The notes beneath the pieces are model-generated. The model was not told where the DNA came from, made no database searches, and saw nothing but the letters and a program-made list of their open reading frames with translations. The translations under genes were made by a program, and so were the position numbers. Shown here piece by piece: positions 55,592-64,000 of a stretch of 64,000 bases of DNA. The stretch's first letter is position 1; each line of letters begins with the position of its first letter. Location of the stretch: assembly GCA_946536145.1 (NCBI GenBank), contig CAMNEA010000001.1, forward strand, positions 1 to 64,000, read 5' to 3'. The stretch comes from an uncultured Butyrivibrio sp. GTDB lineage: Bacteria > Bacillota > Clostridia > Lachnospirales > Lachnospiraceae.

Positions 55592-55619
55592 GTATAGTTG
55601 TATTTTGAAAGGATTTATT

Positions 55620-56594
55620 ATGAGCTTTAAAGAATTAAAATTTCCGGAAGACTCTGTCTTCCTTGTCACCGGCGGAGCCGGCTTTATAGGATCCAACATA
55701 TGCGAGGCTCTTCTTGATATGGGATACACTGTGAGATGCCTGGACAATCTCTCAACAGGGCACATCGAGAACATTGAGCCTTTTATGGACAATCCGAAAT
55801 TTACCTTCCTGAAAGAGGATATAAGGGACTTTGACGCATGCCTTAAGGCTACCGAGAAAGTGACCTATGTTCTCAATGAAGCTGCCTGGGGAAGCGTTCC
55901 AAGGAGCATTGAGATGCCTCTTTTGTATGAGGAGATCAATATAAGAGGAACCCTCAACATGATGGAGGCTTCAAGGCAGAACGGCGTAAAGAAATTTATC
56001 TATGCCTCAAGTTCATCCGTCTACGGAGATTCCACCACTCTTCCCAAGAGAGAGGGACAGGAGGGCAATGTACTTTCGCCCTATGCTCTGACCAAGAAGA
56101 CTGACGAGGAGTACGGCAAGCTCTACAAGAGTCTGTACGGCCTCGACACCTATGGACTTAGATACTTCAATGTCTTTGGAAGAAGACAGGATCCCAATGG
56201 CGCCTATGCTGCTGTTATCCCCAAGTTCCTCAAGCAGCTCATGAACGGGGAGGTACCTACCATCAACGGAGACGGCAAACAGTCGAGAGACTTTACCTAT
56301 GTCGACAATGTTATCGAGGGGAATCTCAGGGCCTGCCTTGCGCCGTCAGAGGCGGCTGGTGAAGCCTACAACATAGGTGCAGGCGGAAGAGAATTTCTGA
56401 TCGATGTTTACCACCATCTGACAGACGCCCTCGGAATGGATGTGGAGCCGATATACGGACCTCCCAGAAAGGGCGATATCAGGGATTCAAATGCTGATAT
56501 CTCCAAGGCCAGAAAGAACCTTGGATACGATCCGTCCTATGACTTCAAGGCGGGAATAGAGCTTGCCATAGACTGGTACAAAAAGAACCTGTAA
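55620..56594 (+). CDS. tviC: UDP-N-acetylhexosamine(uronate) 4-epimerase, TviC/WbpP-like
   Basis: FLVTGGAGFIGSNICEALLDMGYTVRCLDNLSTGHIENI, NEAAWGSVPRSIEMP, SSSVYGDSTTLPK, NVFGRRQDPNGAYAAVIPKF; RBS gaaagga before ATG 55620. Confidence 0.9.
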   Translation: MSFKELKFPEDSVFLVTGGAGFIGSNICEALLDMGYTVRCLDNLSTGHIENIEPFMDNPKFTFLKEDIRDFDACLKATEKVTYVLNEAAWGSVPRSIEMPLLYEEINIRGTLNMMEASRQNGVKKFIYASSSSVYGDSTTLPKREGQEGNVLSPYALTKKTDEEYGKLYKSLYGLDTYGLRYFNVFGRRQDPNGAYAAVIPKFLKQLMNGEVPTINGDGKQSRDFTYVDNVIEGNLRACLAPSEAAGEAYNIGAGGREFLIDVYHHLTDALGMDVEPIYGPPRKGDIRDSNADISKARKNLGYDPSYDFKAGIELAIDWYKKNL

Positions 56595-56607
56595 GGAATC
56601 ATTTGAT

Positions 56608-57345
56608 ATGCGCATTGCGATAAGAATGGATGATATAACTGCGGATATGGATTGGAAGAAGTTCCACAAGGTCAAGGAACTTCTGGATGCCCATGGGATC
56701 AGGCCTCTTATCGGCGTTGTGCCGGAAAACCGCGACAGGAAGCTGCATATAGAAAAGCCAAGAGAGGACTTCTGGGAGTATGTGCAGGGTCTTCAAAGAA
56801 GCGGCTGGACAATAGCAATGCACGGGTATAATCATCTCTATACCACAAGGGACGGAGGTCTTTTCCCCATAGGATCCAAGTCCGAATTTGCGGGGCTTTC
56901 GCTGCAGAGGCAACTGGAGATGATAAAGAAGGGAAAAGAGATCCTGAATGGCCATGGGATAACCACTGATATATTCATGGCTCCGTCGCACTCCTTTGAC
57001 AAAAACACGCTTATGGCGCTTAGGCAAAACGGCTTTGGCATCATAACGGATGGCTTCGGAACCCATCCCTACAGGGAAAGGGGAATGATCTTTTATCCGA
57101 TATCGCTTCAAAGAAGCAGGAGCCTTGAGGATAAAAGAGACGGTCTTGTGACCTTTGTATACCACGCTTCGACCATGGACGACAAGGACTTTGAGAAGCT
57201 TAAAGACCTTCTTTCTACAGGCAAGGTGGTATCCTATGACGCGTACAGGGACATGGATATAGGCAAAAGATGGTTTGGGGAGCGCGCTTTGCAGTATCTG
57301 CTCGCGATAGGGAAGAGAACTTTGGTATCAATGCGAAAGAGATGA
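56608..57345 (+). CDS. DUF2334-like polysaccharide deacetylase
   Basis: RIAIRMDDITADMDWKKFHKVKELLDAHGIRPLIGVVPENRD, IAMHGYNHLY, FMAPSHSFDKNTLMAL. Confidence 0.82.
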   Translation: MRIAIRMDDITADMDWKKFHKVKELLDAHGIRPLIGVVPENRDRKLHIEKPREDFWEYVQGLQRSGWTIAMHGYNHLYTTRDGGLFPIGSKSEFAGLSLQRQLEMIKKGKEILNGHGITTDIFMAPSHSFDKNTLMALRQNGFGIITDGFGTHPYRERGMIFYPISLQRSRSLEDKRDGLVTFVYHASTMDDKDFEKLKDLLSTGKVVSYDAYRDMDIGKRWFGERALQYLLAIGKRTLVSMRKR

Positions 57346-57368
57346 CAGACAGATAAAGGGAAGACCGT

Positions 57369-58823
57369 ATGGAAGAAAGCTACGGACAGATCCGTGTTCT
57401 CCACGTGCTTGGAGTGCTGGGTCTTGGCGGCGCAGAGTGCCGCATTATGGATCTATACAGAAACATGGATAGGGACAGGATACAGTTTGATTTTCTTGTT
57501 CATTATCCTGCTGACAAAACAGGAAAGAAGAGTCCGACCTCTGATGAACTGATGGCAGTTCGGGAGCCGGACTATTTTGATAATAGTGTACTTAAACTTG
57601 GGGGAAGGATATTCTGCCTCCCGAGGTTTACCGGGACAAATCTTGCAGCCTACAGGGCAGCGATAAAGAAGTTTTTTGACGATCATAAAGATGAGTGGAA
57701 GGTAGTGCAGGGACATATGACCAGTACTGCTTCGATCTACCTGCCTATTGCGAAAAAGGCGGGTGTCCCGATCTGCATCGCCCATGCAAGAAGCGCCGGG
57801 GTTGACAACGGGCTGAAGGGATTTGCTACGAAGATGCTGCGCTCATCCCTCAAAAGACCCGGGGTGACAGACTTTAATTTTGCCTGCTCAAGAGAAGCCG
57901 GAATATCGGTTTTTGGCCAGAACCAGCTTGACGCGGGGAGAGTTAAGATCATACCCAATGCGATTGACCTTGGACGATTTGCGTATAATGAGAAGATCAG
58001 GGAAAAGATAAGGCAGGAGCTTGGCGTAAGCAACGCACTGGTGATCGGCCATGTCGGTAGCTTTCGCTATGCCAAGAACCACGAGTTTCTGATCGAGGTC
58101 TTTTCGCAGCTCGTCAGACTCGTTGACAACGACGATCTCAATCAGTACAGTATGCTCCACGGTATGCGGATAAGGCTTCTGATGCTTGGAAAGGGACCTC
58201 TTCTTGATGAGATGAAAAAACTTGCGGAAAAGCTGCATGTGCGCGACAGATGTATCTTTGCGGGCAACAAGTCAAATGCAAGCGACTACTATCAGGCAAT
58301 GGATTATTTCTGTTTCCCTTCAAGATATGAGGGGCTCCCGGGGAGTGTTATAGAGGCACAGGCCGCCGGACTTCAGTGCCTTGTCTCTGACAGTGTGACA
58401 TCTGAAGTGAATGTAACGGAGCTTGTATCAATGAGGAGCATAAAGTCCGAGCCAAGGGACTGGGCGAGGAAGATCCTCGATGACCTTATGCTTTGGGAGG
58501 ACCATCAGACGGACGCTCTCGAAGAAGAGATAAGGCTCAATCGCACACTGACCCAGATCGCAGGTGAGCGAAGAGAGAGCATGTTTGAAAATGAAGACAC
58601 TCCCGATTTTGATGTCCTTGACGACGGATGGGGATTTGAGAAGGTAAATGTGGCTGATACTGAAAGGAGCCTGCCCAGGCAGGGGCGCAAGGCCATAGAA
58701 TTCTCTATAGGAGACAGATCGCAGAGCTCAGGCTATATAATCGGCAAGCTAAAGAGCGCGGGCTTTGATGTGAAGTCTCAGGCCAGGATGATGACACTGT
58801 TTTATGAAAGCGGAAGATTTTAA
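57369..58823 (+). CDS. GT4 glycosyltransferase (EpsF-like) with extended C-terminus
   Basis: VLHVLGVLGLGGAECRIMDLYRNMDRDRIQFDFLVH, FCFPSRYEGLPGSVIEAQAAGLQCLVSD. Confidence 0.9.
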   Translation: MEESYGQIRVLHVLGVLGLGGAECRIMDLYRNMDRDRIQFDFLVHYPADKTGKKSPTSDELMAVREPDYFDNSVLKLGGRIFCLPRFTGTNLAAYRAAIKKFFDDHKDEWKVVQGHMTSTASIYLPIAKKAGVPICIAHARSAGVDNGLKGFATKMLRSSLKRPGVTDFNFACSREAGISVFGQNQLDAGRVKIIPNAIDLGRFAYNEKIREKIRQELGVSNALVIGHVGSFRYAKNHEFLIEVFSQLVRLVDNDDLNQYSMLHGMRIRLLMLGKGPLLDEMKKLAEKLHVRDRCIFAGNKSNASDYYQAMDYFCFPSRYEGLPGSVIEAQAAGLQCLVSDSVTSEVNVTELVSMRSIKSEPRDWARKILDDLMLWEDHQTDALEEEIRLNRTLTQIAGERRESMFENEDTPDFDVLDDGWGFEKVNVADTERSLPRQGRKAIEFSIGDRSQSSGYIIGKLKSAGFDVKSQARMMTLFYESGRF

Positions 58824-58837
58824 GAGACGGGTAATTG

Positions 58838-60037
58838 ATGAAAACGAGTAAAAAGAATCTCATGCTGATGGTGCCAATGCTGCACCAGGGCGGTTTTGAG
58901 AGGGTTTGTATAAAAACGGCAAGGCTGCTTAAGGACTATTACAATGTGTGCATACTTATCTTCAGTTCCAGAGATATCAATTTTGATATTACAGGGCTGG
59001 AGGTCATAGACATTGATGTTCCTGCCAGAAAGGGACTTGTCAATAAAGTAATAAATGTTTTTAAGAGAGTGAATAAGGTAAAGCGTATAAAGAAAGAGCG
59101 CGGTATCGACATTGCCTACAGCTTTGGGAGCAGTGCCAACTATGTCAACGTCCTCTCAAAGGGGAAGGAGAGCGTGCTCACGGGACTTAGGTGCCAGACA
59201 GACATGGACAACAAGAGGGAGGTAAAGCTCTTTTGCAGGCGTTCCGCCCAGGTTCTGTCCTGCTCCAAGGAGATTGTGAGGCAGCTACTTTCAGACTACA
59301 ACTACAACAGGAGCACCTTTATCTACAATCCTCTGGATGTTGAGGATGTCAAAAATAAGGCCGCTGAGACCATAGATGACTTTCCTTTTGCCGGTGATAA
59401 CATAAAGACCATCTCCTGCATGGCAAGGAATGACCACATCAAGGGTATCTGGCACCTTGTGAAGGCATTTTACCTTGTCCAGGTGCGACACCCCGAGTGC
59501 AGGCTCTTGGTAATGGGTGCAGGCAACTGGGACAGGTACAAAGAGATGGCCAAAAAACTCGGTATCAGGGACAAGGTGGCTTTTATGGGACTTAAGAAGA
59601 ACCCATTTCCCTATGTGGCAGCATCCGACATATATGTGTGCTCGTCCAACAGAGAGGGATTCCCCAACGCAGTGCTCGAGGCGATGGCCCTTAAAAAGCC
59701 GGTCATCTCAGCTGACTGCAAGACTGGACCCAGGGAGATACTCCTGTCTGAAGATGAGTATGAGGATCTGATAAAGAGAATACCGGACGGAAGCAGCATA
59801 ACTGAGCCTTTACGCGGCGAATACGGAACCCTCATCCCCGATATGGATGACAATGAGGATTTTGATCCCGAGAATATCATTGAGGAGGAACGTATGCTTT
59901 CCAAGGAGATCATACGGCTTCTTGACGATGAGGAGCTATTGAAGAGGTGTGAAAAAAAGTCCTGCGAGAGGGCGCTCTGTTTTACTCCCGAGAGGTACAG
60001 GGAGAGTATCCATGAGATTTTGAAGAGGTATGAATGA
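58838..60037 (+). CDS. GT4 glycosyltransferase
   Basis: ISCMARNDHIKGIWHLVKAFYLV, VCSSNREGFPNAVLEAMALKKPVISADCKTGPREIL. Confidence 0.9.
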   Translation: MKTSKKNLMLMVPMLHQGGFERVCIKTARLLKDYYNVCILIFSSRDINFDITGLEVIDIDVPARKGLVNKVINVFKRVNKVKRIKKERGIDIAYSFGSSANYVNVLSKGKESVLTGLRCQTDMDNKREVKLFCRRSAQVLSCSKEIVRQLLSDYNYNRSTFIYNPLDVEDVKNKAAETIDDFPFAGDNIKTISCMARNDHIKGIWHLVKAFYLVQVRHPECRLLVMGAGNWDRYKEMAKKLGIRDKVAFMGLKKNPFPYVAASDIYVCSSNREGFPNAVLEAMALKKPVISADCKTGPREILLSEDEYEDLIKRIPDGSSITEPLRGEYGTLIPDMDDNEDFDPENIIEEERMLSKEIIRLLDDEELLKRCEKKSCERALCFTPERYRESIHEILKRYE

Positions 60038-60972
60038 TGCACTATAAGGTAGTTGTATTTGGAGTAAAAGACACATCTGAAAATATCATAGAGTTTATAC
60101 AGGAAGAGATCTGCAGCGTCGATCTTGTCATTACGATCGCGGGCAAGGTTCTGCAGCACAACCAGGTATCCGGATACAAGGGCCTGTCGTCACTTACGGA
60201 AAGGTTTGGGATCACGGTCTTTGAGGCAGACAGCTATTTTTTAAGCGACGAAAAGACAAGGACATTTATTAAAGAGAACACCTTTGACATAGGAATTGTG
60301 ATGGGCTGGCAGAGGCTTATCCCCAAGGAGGTGCTTGACGCATTTAAGGTTGGCATCTTCGGCTTTCATGGCAACTGCGGATATCTCCCCTTTGGCAGGG
60401 GCAGGTCTCCTTTAAACTGGTCGATGATCCTCGGGGATACCAGGTTTAATTTAAATCTCTTTAAGTACGACGAACACGCCGACAGCCCCAACGTCTTTGC
60501 GACGCAGATGTTCCAGATAAATGAGCACGACGATATCAGAACTGCACAGTACAAGAACATGATATGCTCCAAGAATCTGATAGCACGGCTTCTTAAGACA
60601 TATCTGGAAAAGGGCGAGGTCGAAATACACACTGATTCAAAAGACTTCGATTCATGGTACAATAAACGTACAGCCGCAGATGGAAAGATTGATTTTCACG
60701 ACAGGACGAGGAATATCTACAACCTCATAAGAGGGGTTGCAGCTCCTTTCCCCGGGGCTTTCTGCTATGCGGACGAGGAAAAAGACGACAGAAAGGTCAG
60801 GATATGGCAGGCACATCCCTTCGATGAGATGATAGATTTCTCAGGCTATGCGCCCGGAGAGGTTGTCGATATATTTGACAATAAGCTGGTTGTAAGGACT
60901 GTGGACGGCTCCCTTCTCATAGACAGATTCGAGTCTGAAGCAGAAATTGTAAAGGGCACGGTACTAAAGTAA
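60034..60972 (+). CDS. Formyltransferase-family protein (PF00551-like)
   Basis: DIGIVMGWQRLIPKEVLDAFKVGIFGFHGNCGYLPFGRGRSPLNWSMILGD and C-terminal FMT_C-like RGVAAPFPGAFCY. Confidence 0.8.
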   Translation: MMHYKVVVFGVKDTSENIIEFIQEEICSVDLVITIAGKVLQHNQVSGYKGLSSLTERFGITVFEADSYFLSDEKTRTFIKENTFDIGIVMGWQRLIPKEVLDAFKVGIFGFHGNCGYLPFGRGRSPLNWSMILGDTRFNLNLFKYDEHADSPNVFATQMFQINEHDDIRTAQYKNMICSKNLIARLLKTYLEKGEVEIHTDSKDFDSWYNKRTAADGKIDFHDRTRNIYNLIRGVAAPFPGAFCYADEEKDDRKVRIWQAHPFDEMIDFSGYAPGEVVDIFDNKLVVRTVDGSLLIDRFESEAEIVKGTVLK

Positions 60973-60974
60973 GA

Positions 60975-62084
60975 ATGAAGAGTATTGCATTTCACTTAAA
61001 CTGTCTGGTCCAGGGCGGAGCCGAGAGAGTGGTATCCAATCTGGCGAATCAGTTTGCAAAAGAAGGCATAAAGGTATATGTCGCCACAGAGTGGTACGAC
61101 AAGGATGAGTTCGAGCTGGATGAGAGAGTTACCAGGGTTCATGTGGGACTCAGAGAGGGCGATGAGAAGAAAAGCCGGATCACCAAGTTCTTTTTAAGGG
61201 TAAAGTACCTTAAGGAGTTCGTTAAAAAGTATCACCCGGATGTGCTTGTGGCCTTTGCCCAGAGAGCCAACTACAGGGCACTCATGGCAGCGGGCTCAAG
61301 CGATGTGCCAACGATAGTCTGCTGCAGGACAGATCCTAAGGGACACTACGACCACTTATCCGACAAGATTCAGATCCACGCCCTGTTCCCAAAGGCTGCA
61401 GGCGCGGTTTTCCAGACTAAAGGACAGAGAGAGTTTTTTAAGCCCTATCTGCAGGACAATTCGACGATCATACTAAATCCGGTCAACCCCAAGTATTTTG
61501 GAGCAGTGCACCCGGATGTCAAGGAAAAGACAGTAGTTCATCATGCAAGGCTGGTGGATTTCAAAAATCAGCCGCTGCTTTGCGAGGCATTTGTGGAAGT
61601 CCACAAGAGGCACCCCGATTATAAGCTTAAGATATACGGGCCGGATTCTTTTGACGGGACAAAAGAGATCCTTGACCGCATAATAAATGAGAATCACGCA
61701 GAAGACTATATCCTTCTCATGGGAGGATCCGATGAACTTGAAAAGATAATCCCCAAAGGGGAGGTATACGCCTTCACTTCAGACTGGGAGGGGCTTCCAA
61801 ACTCGCTCCTTGAAGCCATGGCGATGGGAATGCCGATCGTCGCGACCGACTGCCCCTGCGGAGGCCCCGCAACCGTTATCAGGGACGGGGAGAATGGCCT
61901 TCTGATCCCGATAAAAGACAAAGAGGCTCTGACAAGGGCGCTGTGCAGACTCATTGAAGATAAGGAACTTGCCGCGCGCCTTGGAAGGGAAGCTGCCAGG
62001 ATAGAGGAGATAACCAACGCTCATGCCATTTTTGTGCAGTGGAGGGACTACCTCGACAAGGTAATAAATGATTTCAAAAAGTAA
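60975..62084 (+). CDS. GT4 glycosyltransferase
   Basis: NCLVQGGAERVVSNLANQFAKEGIKVYVAT, FTSDWEGLPNSLLEAMAMGMPIVATDCPCGGPATVI. Confidence 0.92.
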   Translation: MKSIAFHLNCLVQGGAERVVSNLANQFAKEGIKVYVATEWYDKDEFELDERVTRVHVGLREGDEKKSRITKFFLRVKYLKEFVKKYHPDVLVAFAQRANYRALMAAGSSDVPTIVCCRTDPKGHYDHLSDKIQIHALFPKAAGAVFQTKGQREFFKPYLQDNSTIILNPVNPKYFGAVHPDVKEKTVVHHARLVDFKNQPLLCEAFVEVHKRHPDYKLKIYGPDSFDGTKEILDRIINENHAEDYILLMGGSDELEKIIPKGEVYAFTSDWEGLPNSLLEAMAMGMPIVATDCPCGGPATVIRDGENGLLIPIKDKEALTRALCRLIEDKELAARLGREAARIEEITNAHAIFVQWRDYLDKVINDFKK

Positions 62085-62095
62085 GGAGCTAAGAG

Positions 62096-62857
62096 ATGTT
62101 TTCGTTTAATGATTACAGGGAGATAATCAGGATAATAAAGGAAACCGGAAGATACTGCACCTTTGATGAAGCCAAGGACAAGGACGAGTTCATCATCATG
62201 AGGCACGATGTGGAATACTCCGTTGACAGGGCCTATGCTCTTTCCAAGGTTGAGGAGAGCATGGATTTCAGATCGACATTTTTCTTCCAGTGGACCAACA
62301 ACTCCTACAACATACTCTCGAGAAAGAACAGGGATATCCTCACCGATATGCATGAGAGAGGTCAGAACATCGGTCTTCACTTTGCGCTTAACGGAATGAC
62401 TGACATGAGGACGATACGTGACAGGATAAAGCAGGAGATCAATATGCTCAGCGATATGCTGGGATTTGAGATAAATTCTTTTTCCATTCACAGACCTTCA
62501 CCGAGCGTTCTTGCTGAGGACATCAAACTAAACGGAATACTGAACGCTTATCAGGACGAATTCTTTACATTTGATCCCAAGGCGTCGCCGCAGTCACAGC
62601 TCGAAGTAAAATATATGTCGGATGCCAATCACATCTGGAGATACGGCTACCCCGACGAAGAAACCATAAATAAACACGACAAGATCCAGATCCTGACACA
62701 TCCGTTTGCCTGGACCAAAAAGGGATATGACAATCTGGACAACTACAAGACACTGGTAAATGAGAAGTACAAGGAGCTCATCGATTCGATAGACAATGAG
62801 TGCAAGGACTTTGGACCGATCAGGGATGAATTTGACATTAAGCCTATAGACATCTAA
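62096..62857 (+). CDS. Polysaccharide deacetylase-like protein
   Basis: EFIIMRHDVEYSVDRAYALSKVEESMDFRSTFFFQ, NIGLHFALNG. Confidence 0.72.
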   Translation: MFSFNDYREIIRIIKETGRYCTFDEAKDKDEFIIMRHDVEYSVDRAYALSKVEESMDFRSTFFFQWTNNSYNILSRKNRDILTDMHERGQNIGLHFALNGMTDMRTIRDRIKQEINMLSDMLGFEINSFSIHRPSPSVLAEDIKLNGILNAYQDEFFTFDPKASPQSQLEVKYMSDANHIWRYGYPDEETINKHDKIQILTHPFAWTKKGYDNLDNYKTLVNEKYKELIDSIDNECKDFGPIRDEFDIKPIDI

Positions 62858-62870
62858 GGAGAATGATAAA

Positions 62871-64000
62871 TTGTGCGGGATCTGCGGATACGTATCTAAA
62901 AAGAGAATAACACAGGAAGATCTGCGGATCATGAACGACACCATGTACCACAGGGGGCCGGATGATGCCGGAGTCGAGATATATGAGGGAGCTGATGGTT
63001 ATGCCATAGGCTTTGCCCATAGAAGACTTGCTATCCTCGATCTTTCCCCGATGGGGCATCAGCCGATGCACTCAGAGGACAAGAGGATATCTGTGGTGTT
63101 TAACGGAGAGATATACAATTTCCTCGAACTTAAGGAGGAACTGACCGGCTACGCCTTCAAATCCTCCTGCGATACCGAGGTTCTGATCGCGGCATACCTT
63201 AAGTGGGGCATTGACATGGTTGATCACATCCACGGAATGTTTGCGATAGCAATCTATGACAGGGAGAGCGGCGACGTGTACCTGATACGCGACAGGATAG
63301 GCAAAAAGCCTCTGTTCTACTGGATTGATGGCAGCAACATTGTCTTTGCGTCGGAGCTAAAGCCCATACTTAAATGTCCCGGTTTTAAGCCGGAGATAAG
63401 ACGGCAGATAATACCAAGGTTTTTGTATCAGCAGTACATCGCGGCGCCGGAGACTGTATTTACCGATGTTTACAAATTAGAAGCCGGAAGCGTTCTTAAG
63501 TTCAGCGGCGGTGAGATCAAAAAGTGGAAGTACTGGAATATCAAAGATGTGTACAGAAAGATGTCTTCTGATCCTGTAGGAAGCTACGAAGAGGCGAAAG
63601 AGGAACTCAAGATAAGACTGAAAAATGCAGTCGTTTCAAGGATGATAGCTGATGTGCCGCTTGGAACGTTCCTCTCCGGAGGGTATGATTCTTCGCTTGT
63701 TACTGCCATCGCGCAGGAGTTTTCGGATAAGCCCGTCAAGACTTTCTGCATAGGATTTGATATTCCAAGCTACAATGAGGCAGAATATGCGAAGGAGATA
63801 GCCTCCTACCTTGGAACCGACCACACGGAGCTCTACATCACGGAAAAAGAGATGTTTGACCTTGTGGCGAGCATTCCGCAGTACTACGATGAGCCCTTTG
63901 CTGACAACTCACAGATACCGTCAATGCTGGTGTCGAGGCTTGCCAAAAAGGATGTTACCGTTGCTCTTTCAGGTGACGGAGGAGACGAGTTCTTCTGCGG
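62871..64000 (+). CDS. asnB: Asparagine synthase (glutamine-hydrolysing)-like amidotransferase, truncated by window end; absent from the ORF track
   Basis: RBS aaggaga then TTG start: MCGICGYVSKKRITQEDLRIMNDTMYHRGPDDAGVEIYEG...FAHRRLAILDLSPMGHQPM...VVFNGEIYNF; Cys2 nucleophile; PLGTFLSGGYDSSLV. Confidence 0.92.
   Translation, partial: MCGICGYVSKKRITQEDLRIMNDTMYHRGPDDAGVEIYEGADGYAIGFAHRRLAILDLSPMGHQPMHSEDKRISVVFNGEIYNFLELKEELTGYAFKSSCDTEVLIAAYLKWGIDMVDHIHGMFAIAIYDRESGDVYLIRDRIGKKPLFYWIDGSNIVFASELKPILKCPGFKPEIRRQIIPRFLYQQYIAAPETVFTDVYKLEAGSVLKFSGGEIKKWKYWNIKDVYRKMSSDPVGSYEEAKEELKIRLKNAVVSRMIADVPLGTFLSGGYDSSLVTAIAQEFSDKPVKTFCIGFDIPSYNEAEYAKEIASYLGTDHTELYITEKEMFDLVASIPQYYDEPFADNSQIPSMLVSRLAKKDVTVALSGDGGDEFFC

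Noticed and set aside
55566-55619. Upstream TTG start of the tviC-like gene
   Set aside because: Covers the intergenic hairpin; a good RBS (gaaagga) precedes ATG 55620.
1-64000. rRNA or tRNA genes, prophage, toxin-antitoxin or restriction-modification system
   Set aside because: No supporting sequences or protein motifs were seen on either strand.

Overview
Apparent Lachnospiraceae-type (Butyrivibrio-like; inference from gene content only) chromosomal window. Left end (1-765): nine copies of an exact-period 84-bp tandem repeat. About 1.2-15.4 kb: pseudaminate cytidylyltransferase (pseF), an mbl - flhO - flhP(flgG) - rod-binding-protein block, recD2 - comF - yvyF-like, two uncharacterised membrane proteins, cdaA - cdaR (c-di-AMP), HPr, a DUF3048 lipoprotein, rfbD and a PAP2-like protein. 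About 15.4-64 kb: a very large glycan locus. It contains two priming sugar transferases, about 11 GT2/GT4 enzymes, seven large polytopic membrane proteins (GT-C or ligase-like), GtrA, an MsbA/PglK-type ABC transporter, and sugar pathways for GDP-fucose, pseB, wecE, a pglF/pglE/pglC/ATP-grasp/pglA module, a tviB/tviC pair, a formyltransferase, deacetylases and an asnB-like amidotransferase cut by the window end. The least explained signals are non-coding: the 84-bp array, a 145-bp element with terminal inverted repeats (partial second copy at 20.7 kb), a ~195-bp near-perfect palindrome that appears to form the 5' leader of an AraC-family gene, a ~110-bp imperfect hairpin at 33.1 kb, and a dense cluster of overlapping hairpins at 17.3 kb. 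All names are from motif recognition by eye; no searches or folding were run.
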